Assembly (NCBI GenBank): GCA_035571835.1
Contig: DATNBU010000038.1
Coordinates: forward strand, 23,920-87,919
Direction of reading: 5' to 3'
Source: Candidatus Limnocylindrales bacterium
GTDB lineage: Bacteria > Desulfobacterota > Binatia > UBA1149 > CAITLU01
DNA: 64,000 nt
The notes beneath the pieces are model-generated. The model saw nothing but the letters and a program-made list of their open reading frames with translations, searched no databases and was not told the origin of the DNA. The translations under genes were made by a program, and so were the position numbers. Shown one piece after another: positions 55,769 to 64,000 of this stretch (its first letter is position 1; each line of letters begins with the position of its first letter).

Positions 55769-56512
55769 TTATCTGGGAACCGTCGCCCCGCCGAGCTGCG
55801 CGAACGTATTGTGGTCCGGATCCTTGATCTTGATGCTGACCATTTCGATCGACGTGCAGGCCGGCAGCGCAGCGCCGTTGGCGCCGACGAGCGGAAGCAG
55901 CGCTTCGGCGCTGCTGCTGTCGATTTCCATCTCGCCGTCCTCAGGCGTCGAGTACGTGAACGCCACCGGGAAGTCGATGACGGTCATGTCGCCGCCGGTC
56001 GGATCGTTGAGCGACGCGCGGCTCAGCGTGGCCAGCTCCCAGGCGTCGTCCTGGGCGCCCGTGATCAGTGTTTTGCCATCGGCGCGCACAATGCCCTTGC
56101 AGCTGCTGCGCACGAATGTGACGTGGCAGGGACGAGCCTCGAGACCGAGCGGGTTGCCGGCCGCGTCCTCGGCTTTCGAACAATCCTTGAGCAGCTTGGC
56201 CTGGGTCTGAACCGTGCACTTGCCCTTCGCGGAATACGCGTAGGTCGTGCCGCCGCCGCCGAGCACCGGCGGCGTAACCGGCTGACAGGCGTCGGTTCCG
56301 CTCTCGGTCGTGGCATTGACCGGATGCAGCGAATAGCTCGGGCAAGCGGCGTAGGCGCGAACCATCGATCCCCGGACACCCTTTGCCGGCGCCGGCCCGC
56401 GGGATTCCTCCGGCGTGCCGGCGTCGAACCCGAACGTGCACTGGGCGCCGGCCGTGCCGCAGTAGATCCCTGCTGCGGCGATGACGACAAAAGGCATGAC
56501 GAGTCTGCGCAT
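55769..56512 (-). CDS. Secreted paralogue 2 of a repeated family
   Basis: 247 residues from ATG 56512 with AAGGAG upstream. It has the same Cys set and motifs as copies 1 and 3: CTFGFDAGTPEESRGPAPAKG, PCHVTFVRSSCKGI, DMTVIDFPVAFTYSTPEDGE, SAEALLPLVGANGAALPACT. It is very close to copy 3 but ends HNTFAQLGGATVPR. 30 bp separate its stop from copy 1's start. A role is not known. Confidence 0.75.
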   Translation of the reverse strand: MRRLVMPFVVIAAAGIYCGTAGAQCTFGFDAGTPEESRGPAPAKGVRGSMVRAYAACPSYSLHPVNATTESGTDACQPVTPPVLGGGGTTYAYSAKGKCTVQTQAKLLKDCSKAEDAAGNPLGLEARPCHVTFVRSSCKGIVRADGKTLITGAQDDAWELATLSRASLNDPTGGDMTVIDFPVAFTYSTPEDGEMEIDSSSAEALLPLVGANGAALPACTSIEMVSIKIKDPDHNTFAQLGGATVPR

Positions 56513-56657
56513 TCCCGGTTCTCCTTCAGAGTCGGATGCTCCTCCTACAGGCCAGAGTGAGGCATATCCAGTCCAAATCGCGCGCGAGCAGGAAAACTGT
56601 GCGATGCGGTTCACAGGCTGCGACGCGGCGCACCTCTGCGCGGCGACGAGAAATGAA

Positions 56658-56688
56658 ACGGGGCGGTGCAGAATCTGCACCGCCCCGT
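56658..56688. terminator. Palindromic terminator after paralogue 3
   Basis: Arms ACGGGGCGGTGCAGA and TCTGCACCGCCCCGT, 15 bp, around one base. On the minus strand it follows paralogue 3's stop by about 70 bp and ends in TTTCATTT; on the plus strand GTTTTT follows, so it can work both ways. The same stem (14 bp) occurs after paralogue 4 (63594-63622). Confidence 0.75.
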
Positions 56689-56755
56689 TGTTTTTGCGGC
56701 CGGGCTCAGGTCGCCCGGTTCGTACCTTCCGGTTTCGCCGAAGCGGAAACCCGGT

Positions 56756-57499
56756 TTACTTCGGAGAAGTCGCGCCGCCGAGCTTGGCGAACGAGTTTCC
56801 GTCCGGATCCTTGATCTTGACGTCGACGATCTCGATCGAAGTGCAGGCCGGCAGGGCGGCGCCGTTGGCGCCGACGAGCGGGAGCAGTGCTTCCGCGCTG
56901 CTGCTGTCGATTTCCATCTCGCCGTCCTCAGGCGTCGAGTACGTGAACGCCACCGGGAAATCGATGACGGTCATGTCGCCGCCGGTCGGATCGTTGAGCG
57001 AAGCGCGGCTCAGCGTGGCCAGCTCCCAGCCGTCATCGACTGCGCCGTTGATCGGCGTCGTGCCGTCGGCCTTCACGATGCCTTTGCAGCTGCTGCGCAC
57101 GAACGTGACGTGGCAGGGACGAGCCTCGAGACCGAGCGGGTTGCCGGCCGAGTCCTCAGCCTTCGAGCAATCCTTGAGCAGCTTGGCCTGCGTCGAAGCG
57201 GTGCACTTGCCCTTTGCGGAATACGCATAGGTCGTGCCGCCGCCGCCGAGCACCGGCGGCGTCACCGGCTGACAGGCGTCGGTTCCGCTCTCGGTCGTGG
57301 CATTGGCAGTCGGATGCTCGGTGCTCGTGCACGCGGCGTAGTTGCGAACCATCGATCCCTTGACGCCCTTTGCCGGCGCCGGACCGCGGGAATTCTCCGG
57401 CGTGCCGCCGTCGAATCCGAACGTGCATTGAGCGCTCGCAGTGCCGGCGTAGATTCCCACCGCGGCGATGACAGCAAAAGGCATGATGAGTTTTTTCAT
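56756..57499 (-). CDS. Secreted paralogue 3 of a repeated family
   Basis: 247 residues. GGGAGGAAA lies before the ATG. Signal peptide KKLIMPFAVIAAVGIYAGTA. Same motifs: CTFGFDGGTPENSRGPAPAKG, YAACTSTEH, CQPVTPPVLGGGGTTYAYSA, KLLKDCSKAEDSAGNPLGL, PCHVTFVRSSCKGI, DMTVIDFPVAFTYSTPEDGE. The C-terminal 100 residues are almost identical to the visible part of copy 4. Its 3' region is shared with copy 4. Confidence 0.75.
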   Translation of the reverse strand: MKKLIMPFAVIAAVGIYAGTASAQCTFGFDGGTPENSRGPAPAKGVKGSMVRNYAACTSTEHPTANATTESGTDACQPVTPPVLGGGGTTYAYSAKGKCTASTQAKLLKDCSKAEDSAGNPLGLEARPCHVTFVRSSCKGIVKADGTTPINGAVDDGWELATLSRASLNDPTGGDMTVIDFPVAFTYSTPEDGEMEIDSSSAEALLPLVGANGAALPACTSIEIVDVKIKDPDGNSFAKLGGATSPK

Positions 57500-57816
57500 T
57501 TCGATTTTTTCCTCCCAGGAGTTGCCAGAATTGCGGTAGCGAAATGGTCGATGTTCTTCGACCCGCGTTGAGCCGCCATCTTTTTTTCCGAGCCGGCGCA
57601 GTTTCCGGCAGGCGAGGCTGCTCGAGTACTACTCACGTACCGAACTGGATCAGGCAACACCAGTCGAAATCGACGATCCGTGGGGAATTTCGGCGGGGTT
57701 TCGGACCGCGGATTTCTGCCGCAGCGCGCCAGACCGCGGGTCGATTCTACGATCCGCGAGGCCTGTTCGCCGCGCCGCGTTTTCGAAAATCGACGCCGCA
57801 TCGCTATCATCCGCCG
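57500..57816. other. Intergenic region before the TMTC-like gene
   Basis: 317 bp between paralogue 3 and the GT-C gene. The long T-run TTTTTTT at about 57580 and short CCGCGG-type palindromes are the only structures. It probably holds the two divergent promoters. The GT-C reading frame is open back to about 57544, so the start of that gene is uncertain. Confidence 0.5.
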
Positions 57817-59439
57817 GTGCCGGTTGTTTCCGCGATCAAAGGACCAGCCGGAGCGCTGCCCGCGCAAGCTTTGCCGCGCCTCCCCACCCGGCCGGCGACT
57901 TCCCACACCGGTGAGCGGGTGCGTCCTTTCGCACGCCTCCCGGCTCGCCTCCGGCAGATTGCGGGCCTGCGGGCCGTCGGGATCTTCGCATTGCCACTGG
58001 CCGTCGCTGCGGTGTCCGTCATTCAGTATCTGCCGGCAGTCCGCTACGGATTTGTCTTCGACGACCTCTCGCTGCTCGATGCGGACGGCACTCCGCAACC
58101 GCTCGGCGGCTGGATTCCCTACCGGCCGGTCCGCTACCTGAGCTACTTCGTCGATCACTGGCTCGGCGGAACGCCGCAGATCTTTCATCTGGACAACGCG
58201 CTGCTGCATGCCGCGGTTGCCGCGCTGGTGACGGTTCTCGCCCGGCGCTTCGGCAGCGGGCGCACGGCTGCCGCGGCCGCCGGGCTCTTCGTTGCCGTGC
58301 ATCCGCTTGCCGTCGAGGCCGCCGCGTATGTCGCAGGACGGCGCGATCTGCTGTGCGTGCTGTTCGGCCTCGGCGCCGTGCTCGCGCAGCATGGCGGACG
58401 GCTGCGCAGCGCGATGGCGCTGCTCGTGCTGTCGGTTGCCGCCAAGGAAAGCGGTCTCGTGTTCGCGGCTCCGCTCGTCGCGACGTCGATCCTCGCGATC
58501 GATGCGGAGATCCGCGCACGTGGAGCGCGCTCGCGCCGCGTCGCGGCAGTCCTTGCTGCCGTGTGCGCGGCCGCCGCGTGCATGCTCGCGTACGGAGCTA
58601 CCGGCCCGTGGCTCCCGCCCCTCGACCTGAGCGGCGTCGCGCTGGCGGGCCGCGTGGCCGTGCACTACGCGACCGGCGTCGCCGGCTTGCGGGCGTTGCG
58701 TCCGGAATATCCCGAGCTCACGGCATTTCTCGCTCACGCACGTTCGGGCGACGTCGCGTCGCTGCTGCTCGGCTCGCTCGCGACGTCAGCGGCGCTCGCC
58801 GCGTTGGCCAGCTTTACGATGTCTGCGACGCCCGACGGCGACGCACCAGGAGTTGCCGGCTGCTCTCGCAGCGGCGCGCGGGATGCGCGGCGGATCGTGT
58901 TTGCGTGGTTTGCCACGACAGTCGTTGCGCTCTCCATCTGGGGCGGCCTTCACGAACCGGGTGCAGACCGTCACGCGTACCTGCTGCTGCCGCCGCTGGC
59001 GATCGGGCTGGCGCTCGCGCTTTCGAAGCTGTCGAAGCCGGCGGGCGTCCGGTTCGCGGTCACCGCGTGTGTCGTCGTCGTTCTATGCGTTCTCGCATCG
59101 GCAAGTCGCGCGCAGATGACGATCTGGAGCAGCGACCGCGCGCTGTGGGCGAGCGCTGTTTCCGGTCCGTCACCGTCGTCGCGTGCGCGAACCAACTATG
59201 CCCGGGTGCTCGCGGGCGTGGGCCAGTACGACGCTGCAGTGTCGCATCTCGACATTGCCAGCCGGGAAAGCCCCGGCGACCCGCTGCCGTATCTCGCTCG
59301 GGCTGCGATCGACTGTGCGACGCGGCATCCGGCGAGGACGCGCCGCGACCTCGCCGGTGCGCTCGAGCGCGGCGCCGAGCCTGGCGCCGCCGCCGAAATC
59401 GCCGCGTCGTGCGCCGCCGTCCGGCAGGACGTTCCGTGA
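57817..59439 (+). CDS. TMTC-like GT-C membrane protein with C-terminal TPR
   Basis: About 540 residues. The first helix is IFALPLAVAAVSVIQYL and FVFDDLSLLDADG is the acidic loop of GT-C enzymes. NALLHAAVAALVTVLARRF, AAAAAGLFVAVHPLAVEAA and AAYVAGRRDLLCVLFGLGAVL are those of TMTC-type O-mannosyltransferase-like proteins. The last 90 residues, NYARVLAGVGQYDAAVSHLDIA, look like a TPR. It overlaps the sulfatase gene by TGA/GTGA. Start GTG 57817 is a guess; other starts are open. Confidence 0.72.
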   Translation: MPVVSAIKGPAGALPAQALPRLPTRPATSHTGERVRPFARLPARLRQIAGLRAVGIFALPLAVAAVSVIQYLPAVRYGFVFDDLSLLDADGTPQPLGGWIPYRPVRYLSYFVDHWLGGTPQIFHLDNALLHAAVAALVTVLARRFGSGRTAAAAAGLFVAVHPLAVEAAAYVAGRRDLLCVLFGLGAVLAQHGGRLRSAMALLVLSVAAKESGLVFAAPLVATSILAIDAEIRARGARSRRVAAVLAAVCAAAACMLAYGATGPWLPPLDLSGVALAGRVAVHYATGVAGLRALRPEYPELTAFLAHARSGDVASLLLGSLATSAALAALASFTMSATPDGDAPGVAGCSRSGARDARRIVFAWFATTVVALSIWGGLHEPGADRHAYLLLPPLAIGLALALSKLSKPAGVRFAVTACVVVVLCVLASASRAQMTIWSSDRALWASAVSGPSPSSRARTNYARVLAGVGQYDAAVSHLDIASRESPGDPLPYLARAAIDCATRHPARTRRDLAGALERGAEPGAAAEIAASCAAVRQDVP

Positions 59440-61361
59440 CGGCCGCTGCGGTCGTCTTCTGCTGTCTCATCGCGCTCGCGATCGGTGATGGATTCGGCGC
59501 AGCGGCGTTTGCGACTGTGGTCGCGTCCGATGCGCTGCATGCGGCGCTGCCGTTCATCGGCATCCTCATCGCGGCCCGCTTTGCGCTTCGACGGCTGCCC
59601 GCGCGCGCTGCGCTCGTGCACCGGCTTCATGCTTCGGTCCAGGCTCTGATCGCGACGATGTCGTTCGGATGGATCTGGCTCGAGCCGCATTCGATGCTCA
59701 CGTCGCACACCGGCGGGAGCCTGGCGGCGATGGGCTGGCTCGCGGTCGCGGGCGGTACGCTGGGGTTGGTTTTCGCGCTGATTTCGGAGCGTTCGAAGAA
59801 CCCGCCGGTGATGCGCGAGCTCTCGATCGGAAGCTGGGTCTTCCTGCTGCTGGTCGGCGGGCGGATCTATCGCGCGTTCGACCACATCGAAGCGGGCACG
59901 CGCCTCGCGGCGTGCATTGGCGTGGTCGGTGCTACGTTCGCGGCGACGCTGGCCGTCTGGTTGCTGCTTCGCAACCGGCAGCGCCTCGCGACCGCGATTC
60001 CGGCGCTGGCGCCGGCAGTCGCGGCGATTGCGCTGCTCGCGGCATCGCGAAGCGGCGGCGGGCCGTCTTCGCCGGCGCCGCGCGAATCGATCCTGCTCAT
60101 CGTCGTCGACACGCTGCGCGCCGACATCGCCGACGGACACTTCGAATCGGAAACCGGCACGATGCCGCAGCTCGCACGCATTGCCGCGCAGGGAGTTCGT
60201 TTCACGCAGGCGGTTTCGCCGGCGCCGTGGACATTGCCGGCCACGGTAAGTTTGCTCAGCGGATGGAATCCGCACCGGCACGGGTTCGGCAGGACGGCCT
60301 CGGACTGGGAAGTCCTGCGGGGAAATCCGGACGCGCTGTATCTCGCGCCGGCGCTGCGGCAGGCGGGATACCTGACGTCGGCGTTTCTGAACAATCCGTA
60401 CCTGCGACCGTGGTTCGGCTTCGGTCCCGGCTTCTACCTGATGCGTCCGTACCACGGGCGCGCCGTCGACGGTGCAGCGCTCGCTCTCGACTGGCTGCAC
60501 GGCCACATCGCGTCACCATCGTTCATGCTGCTTCATCTGATGGATCCACACTGGCCGTACGATGCGCCGCCCGGCTTCGGCGCCGCGCGCCAGCCGTGCA
60601 GCGCGTGCGACTCGCTGTTCGCGACGCAGTACGAGAACCTCGACGCGGCGGCGCGCGCCGAAGTGGAGCGCCGCTACGCCGCCGAAGTCCAGTACACCGA
60701 CGGCATGCTCGGTCTTTTCTACGATACGCTCGATCGCGGCGGAGCACTCGAACACACATGGCTCATTGTCACGTCCGATCACGGCGAGGAGTTCTGGGAA
60801 CATGGCGGCTTCATGCACGGACACTCGCTGTTCGACGAGCTCTTGCGCGTGCCGCTCGTCGTCGTGCCGCCGAAATCGCGCGGTGATGCGAAGCGTGCGA
60901 TCCGCATCGATACGCAGGTGCGCCTCGAGGACGTGGGGGCGACGATTCTCGACATCGCCGGAATCGACGCGGGCAAGGCGCCCGACGGGCGATCGCTGCT
61001 CTCGCTGGTCTCGGACGCGCCCGACATCGCGCCGCGTCCGTCGGTAGCCGGATACGTGAAATCGCCGACCGAGCTCGCGTGGTCGGTGCGGCGCCCGCCG
61101 TGGAAAATCGTCAAGTCGCCGGTGCTCGCGGCCAATCGATTGTTCAACCTGGCGAGTGACCCCGGCGAGACAGCCAATCTGCTGTTCAACCCGCGAATGC
61201 CCGACGATGAGCGCGCGGCGGCGTCGCAGGCGTATTTTTCGCTTGCCGGCGAGGCACGCCGGATGGGGCTCGAAGTGAACCGGAAGCCGGCCGCATCGGA
61301 GCTTACCTCCCCGGAATCCGACACCAGGGATCAGCTTCGAAGCCTCGGCTACGCGCACTGA
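59436..61361 (+). CDS. Membrane-anchored sulfatase-superfamily hydrolase
   Basis: About 641 residues. About six membrane helices in the first 215 residues (VVFCCLIALAIGDGFGAAAF and following). The catalytic domain has LIVVDTLRADIADGH, then APWTLPATVSLLSGWNPHRHG, where T replaces the formylglycine Cys of CxPSR. SDHGEEFWEHGGFMHGHS gives the metal-binding part. Probably transfers or removes a phospho- or sulpho-group of a glycan or lipid. Start GTG at 59436, overlapping the previous gene. Confidence 0.85.
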   Translation: MTAAAVVFCCLIALAIGDGFGAAAFATVVASDALHAALPFIGILIAARFALRRLPARAALVHRLHASVQALIATMSFGWIWLEPHSMLTSHTGGSLAAMGWLAVAGGTLGLVFALISERSKNPPVMRELSIGSWVFLLLVGGRIYRAFDHIEAGTRLAACIGVVGATFAATLAVWLLLRNRQRLATAIPALAPAVAAIALLAASRSGGGPSSPAPRESILLIVVDTLRADIADGHFESETGTMPQLARIAAQGVRFTQAVSPAPWTLPATVSLLSGWNPHRHGFGRTASDWEVLRGNPDALYLAPALRQAGYLTSAFLNNPYLRPWFGFGPGFYLMRPYHGRAVDGAALALDWLHGHIASPSFMLLHLMDPHWPYDAPPGFGAARQPCSACDSLFATQYENLDAAARAEVERRYAAEVQYTDGMLGLFYDTLDRGGALEHTWLIVTSDHGEEFWEHGGFMHGHSLFDELLRVPLVVVPPKSRGDAKRAIRIDTQVRLEDVGATILDIAGIDAGKAPDGRSLLSLVSDAPDIAPRPSVAGYVKSPTELAWSVRRPPWKIVKSPVLAANRLFNLASDPGETANLLFNPRMPDDERAAASQAYFSLAGEARRMGLEVNRKPAASELTSPESDTRDQLRSLGYAH

Positions 61362-61385
61362 CGCGGCGGAATCTGCGAGCGCGCC

Positions 61386-63536
61386 TTACTGAACCGGTCC
61401 GCCTTTCGGATCGCTCGAGCGCTCGACCTTGTAGATCGCGACAGGCCTCATCGTGCGCTGGATCTTTTCGGGCCGCCGGTCGTACGTCTCTTCGAGGAAC
61501 GGAGGATCGAACTTCATCCGCGCAATCACCTTCATCTGCACGAACGGCGTGCGCGACTGCGTACCGAGGCCGCGCGTGACGAAATAGACCGGCCCTTTGC
61601 CGGCAAGGAACGCGACGAGGTCGGGAAGGATCCTGCGCGCGGCCGGCTCACCCGTCGGTGGAACGGTGATGTTGTTGCGATCGTGAACGAGCCACAGCGC
61701 GGGCCCGATCATCAGCGGGCTCAGCTCGCGATCGATGAGAATCGTGCCGTCGCGTGGAATGGCGGCATCCAGCTCGGCGAGCGCTGCCCATCCCCCTTCG
61801 CAAAGCTCGCGGCCCCATACCGGGGCCACAGCTCGCGCGACAGGAATCGCAAGCAGCGCCACGCACGCGAATGCGAGAATGCGACTGCGTTGCGCCGCAC
61901 GGCTCGCGGCGTAGACGCCGAGCAGCATGAGCAGCGGCAGGAGCAGCGGCACATAGCGCCTGGCACCCCACGGTACCGACGGATAAACGTGCGGATTGTA
62001 GAACAGGATCAGAATGACGATCGTCGCGAGCGCAATCACGAATGAGCCGCCCGCGAGCCGCCCGCGGCTCCGCCAGGCCGCGATACATCCGATCGCCGCA
62101 AGCGCGAGTCCGGTCCAGCCGATCGAGAATGAAAGCCACATGGGCGTCCGGTCGTAGAGAAAGCGCGCCGCCGTCGCCTGCCCGGCGATCACCGCGAACA
62201 GAAACGCCGCACGCACCACCGCAGACCAGCCGGCATATCGCGACGCGACGGCCATTACGCCGAAGATTGCCGCGAGTGCTGCGGCGATCGTCAATGTCGC
62301 TGGTCTTCCCTGATACAGGATCACCAGGCGGATCCATGCGTTGCGCAGATGGTCGGTGAGCGGAAGCGTCCACGTGCCGGGAATCATCGTCGCCGGAATG
62401 ATGGTCACCGCGGCGACCGCGACGAATGCAACAGCGAAGACCGTCATCGCGGCGCTGCTCGGGGCCGGGCTGCCGGACAGCGGCAAACACTCGTTTGTCT
62501 GCGCGCCGCGCGCGGCTGTCTCCGGTCGCGCTCGAAAGAACGGCTCGAGCGCGAGCGCCGCAAGCACGATCAGCCCGATCTCGATGCGGGTCAGCACGGC
62601 CGCTCCGAACGCGGCGCCGGCGAGCATCGCGTCCATGCGTCCGGGATTCATCCGTGATCGCGCCAGCACGGCGGCGCCCGACAGGCAGAAGAACGCCGCA
62701 ATCGGCTCCGACAGCGGCATCCGTGCGACCAGGTACATCGGCGAGCTGATACCGAGCAGAATGGCTGCGGTCAGCGCGAAGCCCGGCTCCAGCCACGCGC
62801 GCGCCAGCAACCAGAACGCCCACAGTGCGAGCGCCATGAAGACCGGAGAGTATCCGGGTGCTCCTTCCTCCCAGGTCGCGCCGCCGGGCGCACCGGCCGC
62901 CACGAAGATCGCCGCCCACACGGATGGAACAGGGAAGAACGACGGCCACGCGCGCCCGGAGTCGAGCGACTCGATCATCATGGCCCCGGGAACGCGCCGG
63001 AATGGCGGTCCGGTCGACTCGAAAACCTGCGACATCGAATCGAACAGCATCGAGCGCAACTCGAGCGGCAGCTTCGGGCCGAGCTCGTCGTCGCGGCCGA
63101 GCGTTCCGTGGTGGGCGAGCGAAACCCCGGACGCAATGTAAGCGGTCGAGTCGGACGCACCGATGAACGTGGGATAGGCCGGCCAGTACAGCGTCAGCGC
63201 GGCGAGCAGGACCAGCGGCCCGATCCGGTCCGTGGTCCGGTCTTCTGCAGGCGGCGCGAGATCGACGCCGGCGCCGATGCCGAGCCTGCGGCGGATCAGC
63301 GTCGCGGCGAGTGCGACGAGGCCGTTGCCGGCCAGCAGCGCGCCCAGAGTGAAGCGTTCGACGGCGGTGAGAACGATCGCAACGATCGTGGTCGCGATCG
63401 CGCTCGCGACGATGTGCGCGAAGCTTGCCGGCACCACCAGTCGCGTCTTGCCGAGGATCGCGCGTCCTGTCGCGTAGAAGCAGACGAAAGCCGACAGCGA
63501 CGAGAGCGCGGCTCGAAGGATGGAATCGACAGGCAC
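61386..63536 (-). CDS. GT-C-like multi-pass membrane protein
   Basis: 716 residues with about 12 helices. The large loop SDSTAYIASGVSLAHHGTLGRDDEL and the later FPVPSVWAAIFVAAGAPGG, then MYLVARMPLSEPIAAFFCLSG, recall the DPM1-dependent GT-C membrane glycosyltransferases. It ends with a soluble segment (RRPEKIQRTMRPVAIYKVE). Converges with the sulfatase gene. It could transfer a sugar from a lipid carrier. Confidence 0.78.
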   Translation of the reverse strand: MPVDSILRAALSSLSAFVCFYATGRAILGKTRLVVPASFAHIVASAIATTIVAIVLTAVERFTLGALLAGNGLVALAATLIRRRLGIGAGVDLAPPAEDRTTDRIGPLVLLAALTLYWPAYPTFIGASDSTAYIASGVSLAHHGTLGRDDELGPKLPLELRSMLFDSMSQVFESTGPPFRRVPGAMMIESLDSGRAWPSFFPVPSVWAAIFVAAGAPGGATWEEGAPGYSPVFMALALWAFWLLARAWLEPGFALTAAILLGISSPMYLVARMPLSEPIAAFFCLSGAAVLARSRMNPGRMDAMLAGAAFGAAVLTRIEIGLIVLAALALEPFFRARPETAARGAQTNECLPLSGSPAPSSAAMTVFAVAFVAVAAVTIIPATMIPGTWTLPLTDHLRNAWIRLVILYQGRPATLTIAAALAAIFGVMAVASRYAGWSAVVRAAFLFAVIAGQATAARFLYDRTPMWLSFSIGWTGLALAAIGCIAAWRSRGRLAGGSFVIALATIVILILFYNPHVYPSVPWGARRYVPLLLPLLMLLGVYAASRAAQRSRILAFACVALLAIPVARAVAPVWGRELCEGGWAALAELDAAIPRDGTILIDRELSPLMIGPALWLVHDRNNITVPPTGEPAARRILPDLVAFLAGKGPVYFVTRGLGTQSRTPFVQMKVIARMKFDPPFLEETYDRRPEKIQRTMRPVAIYKVERSSDPKGGPVQ

Positions 63537-63593
63537 GCGGGGGTGTACTCGCCGTCAGGGACAGGGATCGGAATGAGGTGGATCAAAAAGAAA

Positions 63594-63622
63594 CGGGGCG
63601 GTGCAGAATCTGCACCGCCCCG
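63594..63622 (-). terminator. Terminator after paralogue 4
   Basis: Stem CGGGGCGGTGCAGA/TCTGCACCGCCCCG, followed on the minus strand by TTTCTTTTT. Copy of the 56658-56688 structure, and the 3' UTR just before it (63635-63680) also matches that of paralogue 3. Confidence 0.85.
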
Positions 63623-63693
63623 CTTTTGCTTCCGGGCTCAGGTCGCCCGGTTCGTACCTTCCGGTTTCGCCGAAGCGAAGCCCGAATTACTTC

Positions 63694-64000
63694 TTACTTG
63701 GGAACGGTCGCGCCGCCGAGCTTGGCGAACGAGTTTCCGTCCGGATCCTTGATCTTGACGTCAACGACTTCGATCGACGTGCAGGCCGGCAGGGCGGCGC
63801 CGTTGGCGCCGACGAGCGGGAGCAGTGCTTCCGCGCTGCTGCTGTCGATTTCCATCTCGCCGTCTTCAGGCGTCGAGTACGTGAACGCCACCGGGAAATC
63901 GATGACGGTCATGTCGCCGCCGGTCGGATCGTTGAGCGAAGCGCGGCTCAGCGTGGCCAGCTCCCAGCCGTCATCGACTGCGCCGTTGATCGGCGTCGTG
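63694..64000 (-). CDS. Secreted paralogue 4, 5' end outside window
   Basis: About 102 residues visible, the C-terminal part. It reads TTPINGAVDDGWELATLSRASLNDP, DMTVIDFPVAFTYSTPEDGE and ends DPDGNSFAKLGGATVPK. Nearly identical to paralogue 3, which differs chiefly by SPK for VPK near the end. The start lies beyond the right edge of the window. Confidence 0.85.
   Translation of the reverse strand, partial: TTPINGAVDDGWELATLSRASLNDPTGGDMTVIDFPVAFTYSTPEDGEMEIDSSSAEALLPLVGANGAALPACTSIEVVDVKIKDPDGNSFAKLGGATVPK

Overview
The window is about 64 kb of dense, GC-rich bacterial chromosome with roughly 60 protein genes and no rRNA, tRNA, CRISPR array, prophage or complete insertion sequence that I can recognise. 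The gene content suggests a Gram-negative, probably aerobic, lipid- or xenobiotic-degrading bacterium of an uncultured delta-proteobacterial type (Binatota- or Myxococcota-like). The reasons are the many lipoproteins and secreted proteins with signal peptides, Cys-rich repeats of the kind common in Myxococcota, threonine-rich linkers, several acyl-CoA dehydrogenases and Zn-dependent dehydrogenases, a MaoC hydratase, and a coenzyme F420 gene (cofC). This placement is inference from gene content, not from a marker gene.

Layout. 1-5.3 kb: the 3' end of rsmI, a three-gene minus-strand operon (DUF4336, VOC, DUF4019), an alpha/beta hydrolase, a class-I-like O-methyltransferase and a lipoprotein. 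5.4-7.1 kb: an HNH (13E12-type) nuclease gene flanked by two near-identical palindromes, which looks like an insertion. 7.1-12.3 kb: a cupin gene and then a minus-strand operon ligA-acyP-phosphotriesterase-thpR-exported protein. 12.5-25.5 kb: a mixed set of exported proteins (HhH/ComEA-like, beta-propeller lipoprotein, cohesin-like lipoprotein, TPR lipoprotein, ankyrin protein), a response regulator, a phosphotransferase operon and a Zn alcohol dehydrogenase. 25.6-30 kb: two acyl-CoA dehydrogenases co-transcribed with a TetR regulator and divergent from a double AhpD-like gene, with a duplicated TTGAC-N6-GTCAA operator between them.

30-49 kb: a coiled-coil protein, a secreted PQQ-type propeller, a TrmJ-type RNA methyltransferase, an MMPL/RND transporter carrying a C-terminal cyclic-nucleotide-binding domain, a plus-strand run (Zn-dehydrogenase, secreted protein, MaoC hydratase, YgfZ, NCS2-like permease, gamma-glutamylcyclotransferase), then a TauE exporter, an ankyrin protein, an aldo/keto reductase and an ECF sigma/anti-sigma pair next to a Cys-rich secreted protein. 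49-54.5 kb: cofC, a tandem palindromic repeat, and a tight operon rsmD-coaD-aminotransferase-two Zn dehydrogenases.

54.5-64 kb: the least familiar part. An OprI/Lpp-like lipoprotein gene is followed by three tandem paralogues of a secreted ~247-residue protein. A fourth copy runs off the right edge. Copies 3 and 4 also share their 3' untranslated region and a 14-15 bp terminator stem. Between them sits a membrane-glycan cluster: a TMTC-like GT-C protein, a membrane-anchored sulfatase-superfamily hydrolase with Thr at the usual formylglycine position, and a second GT-C-like membrane protein.
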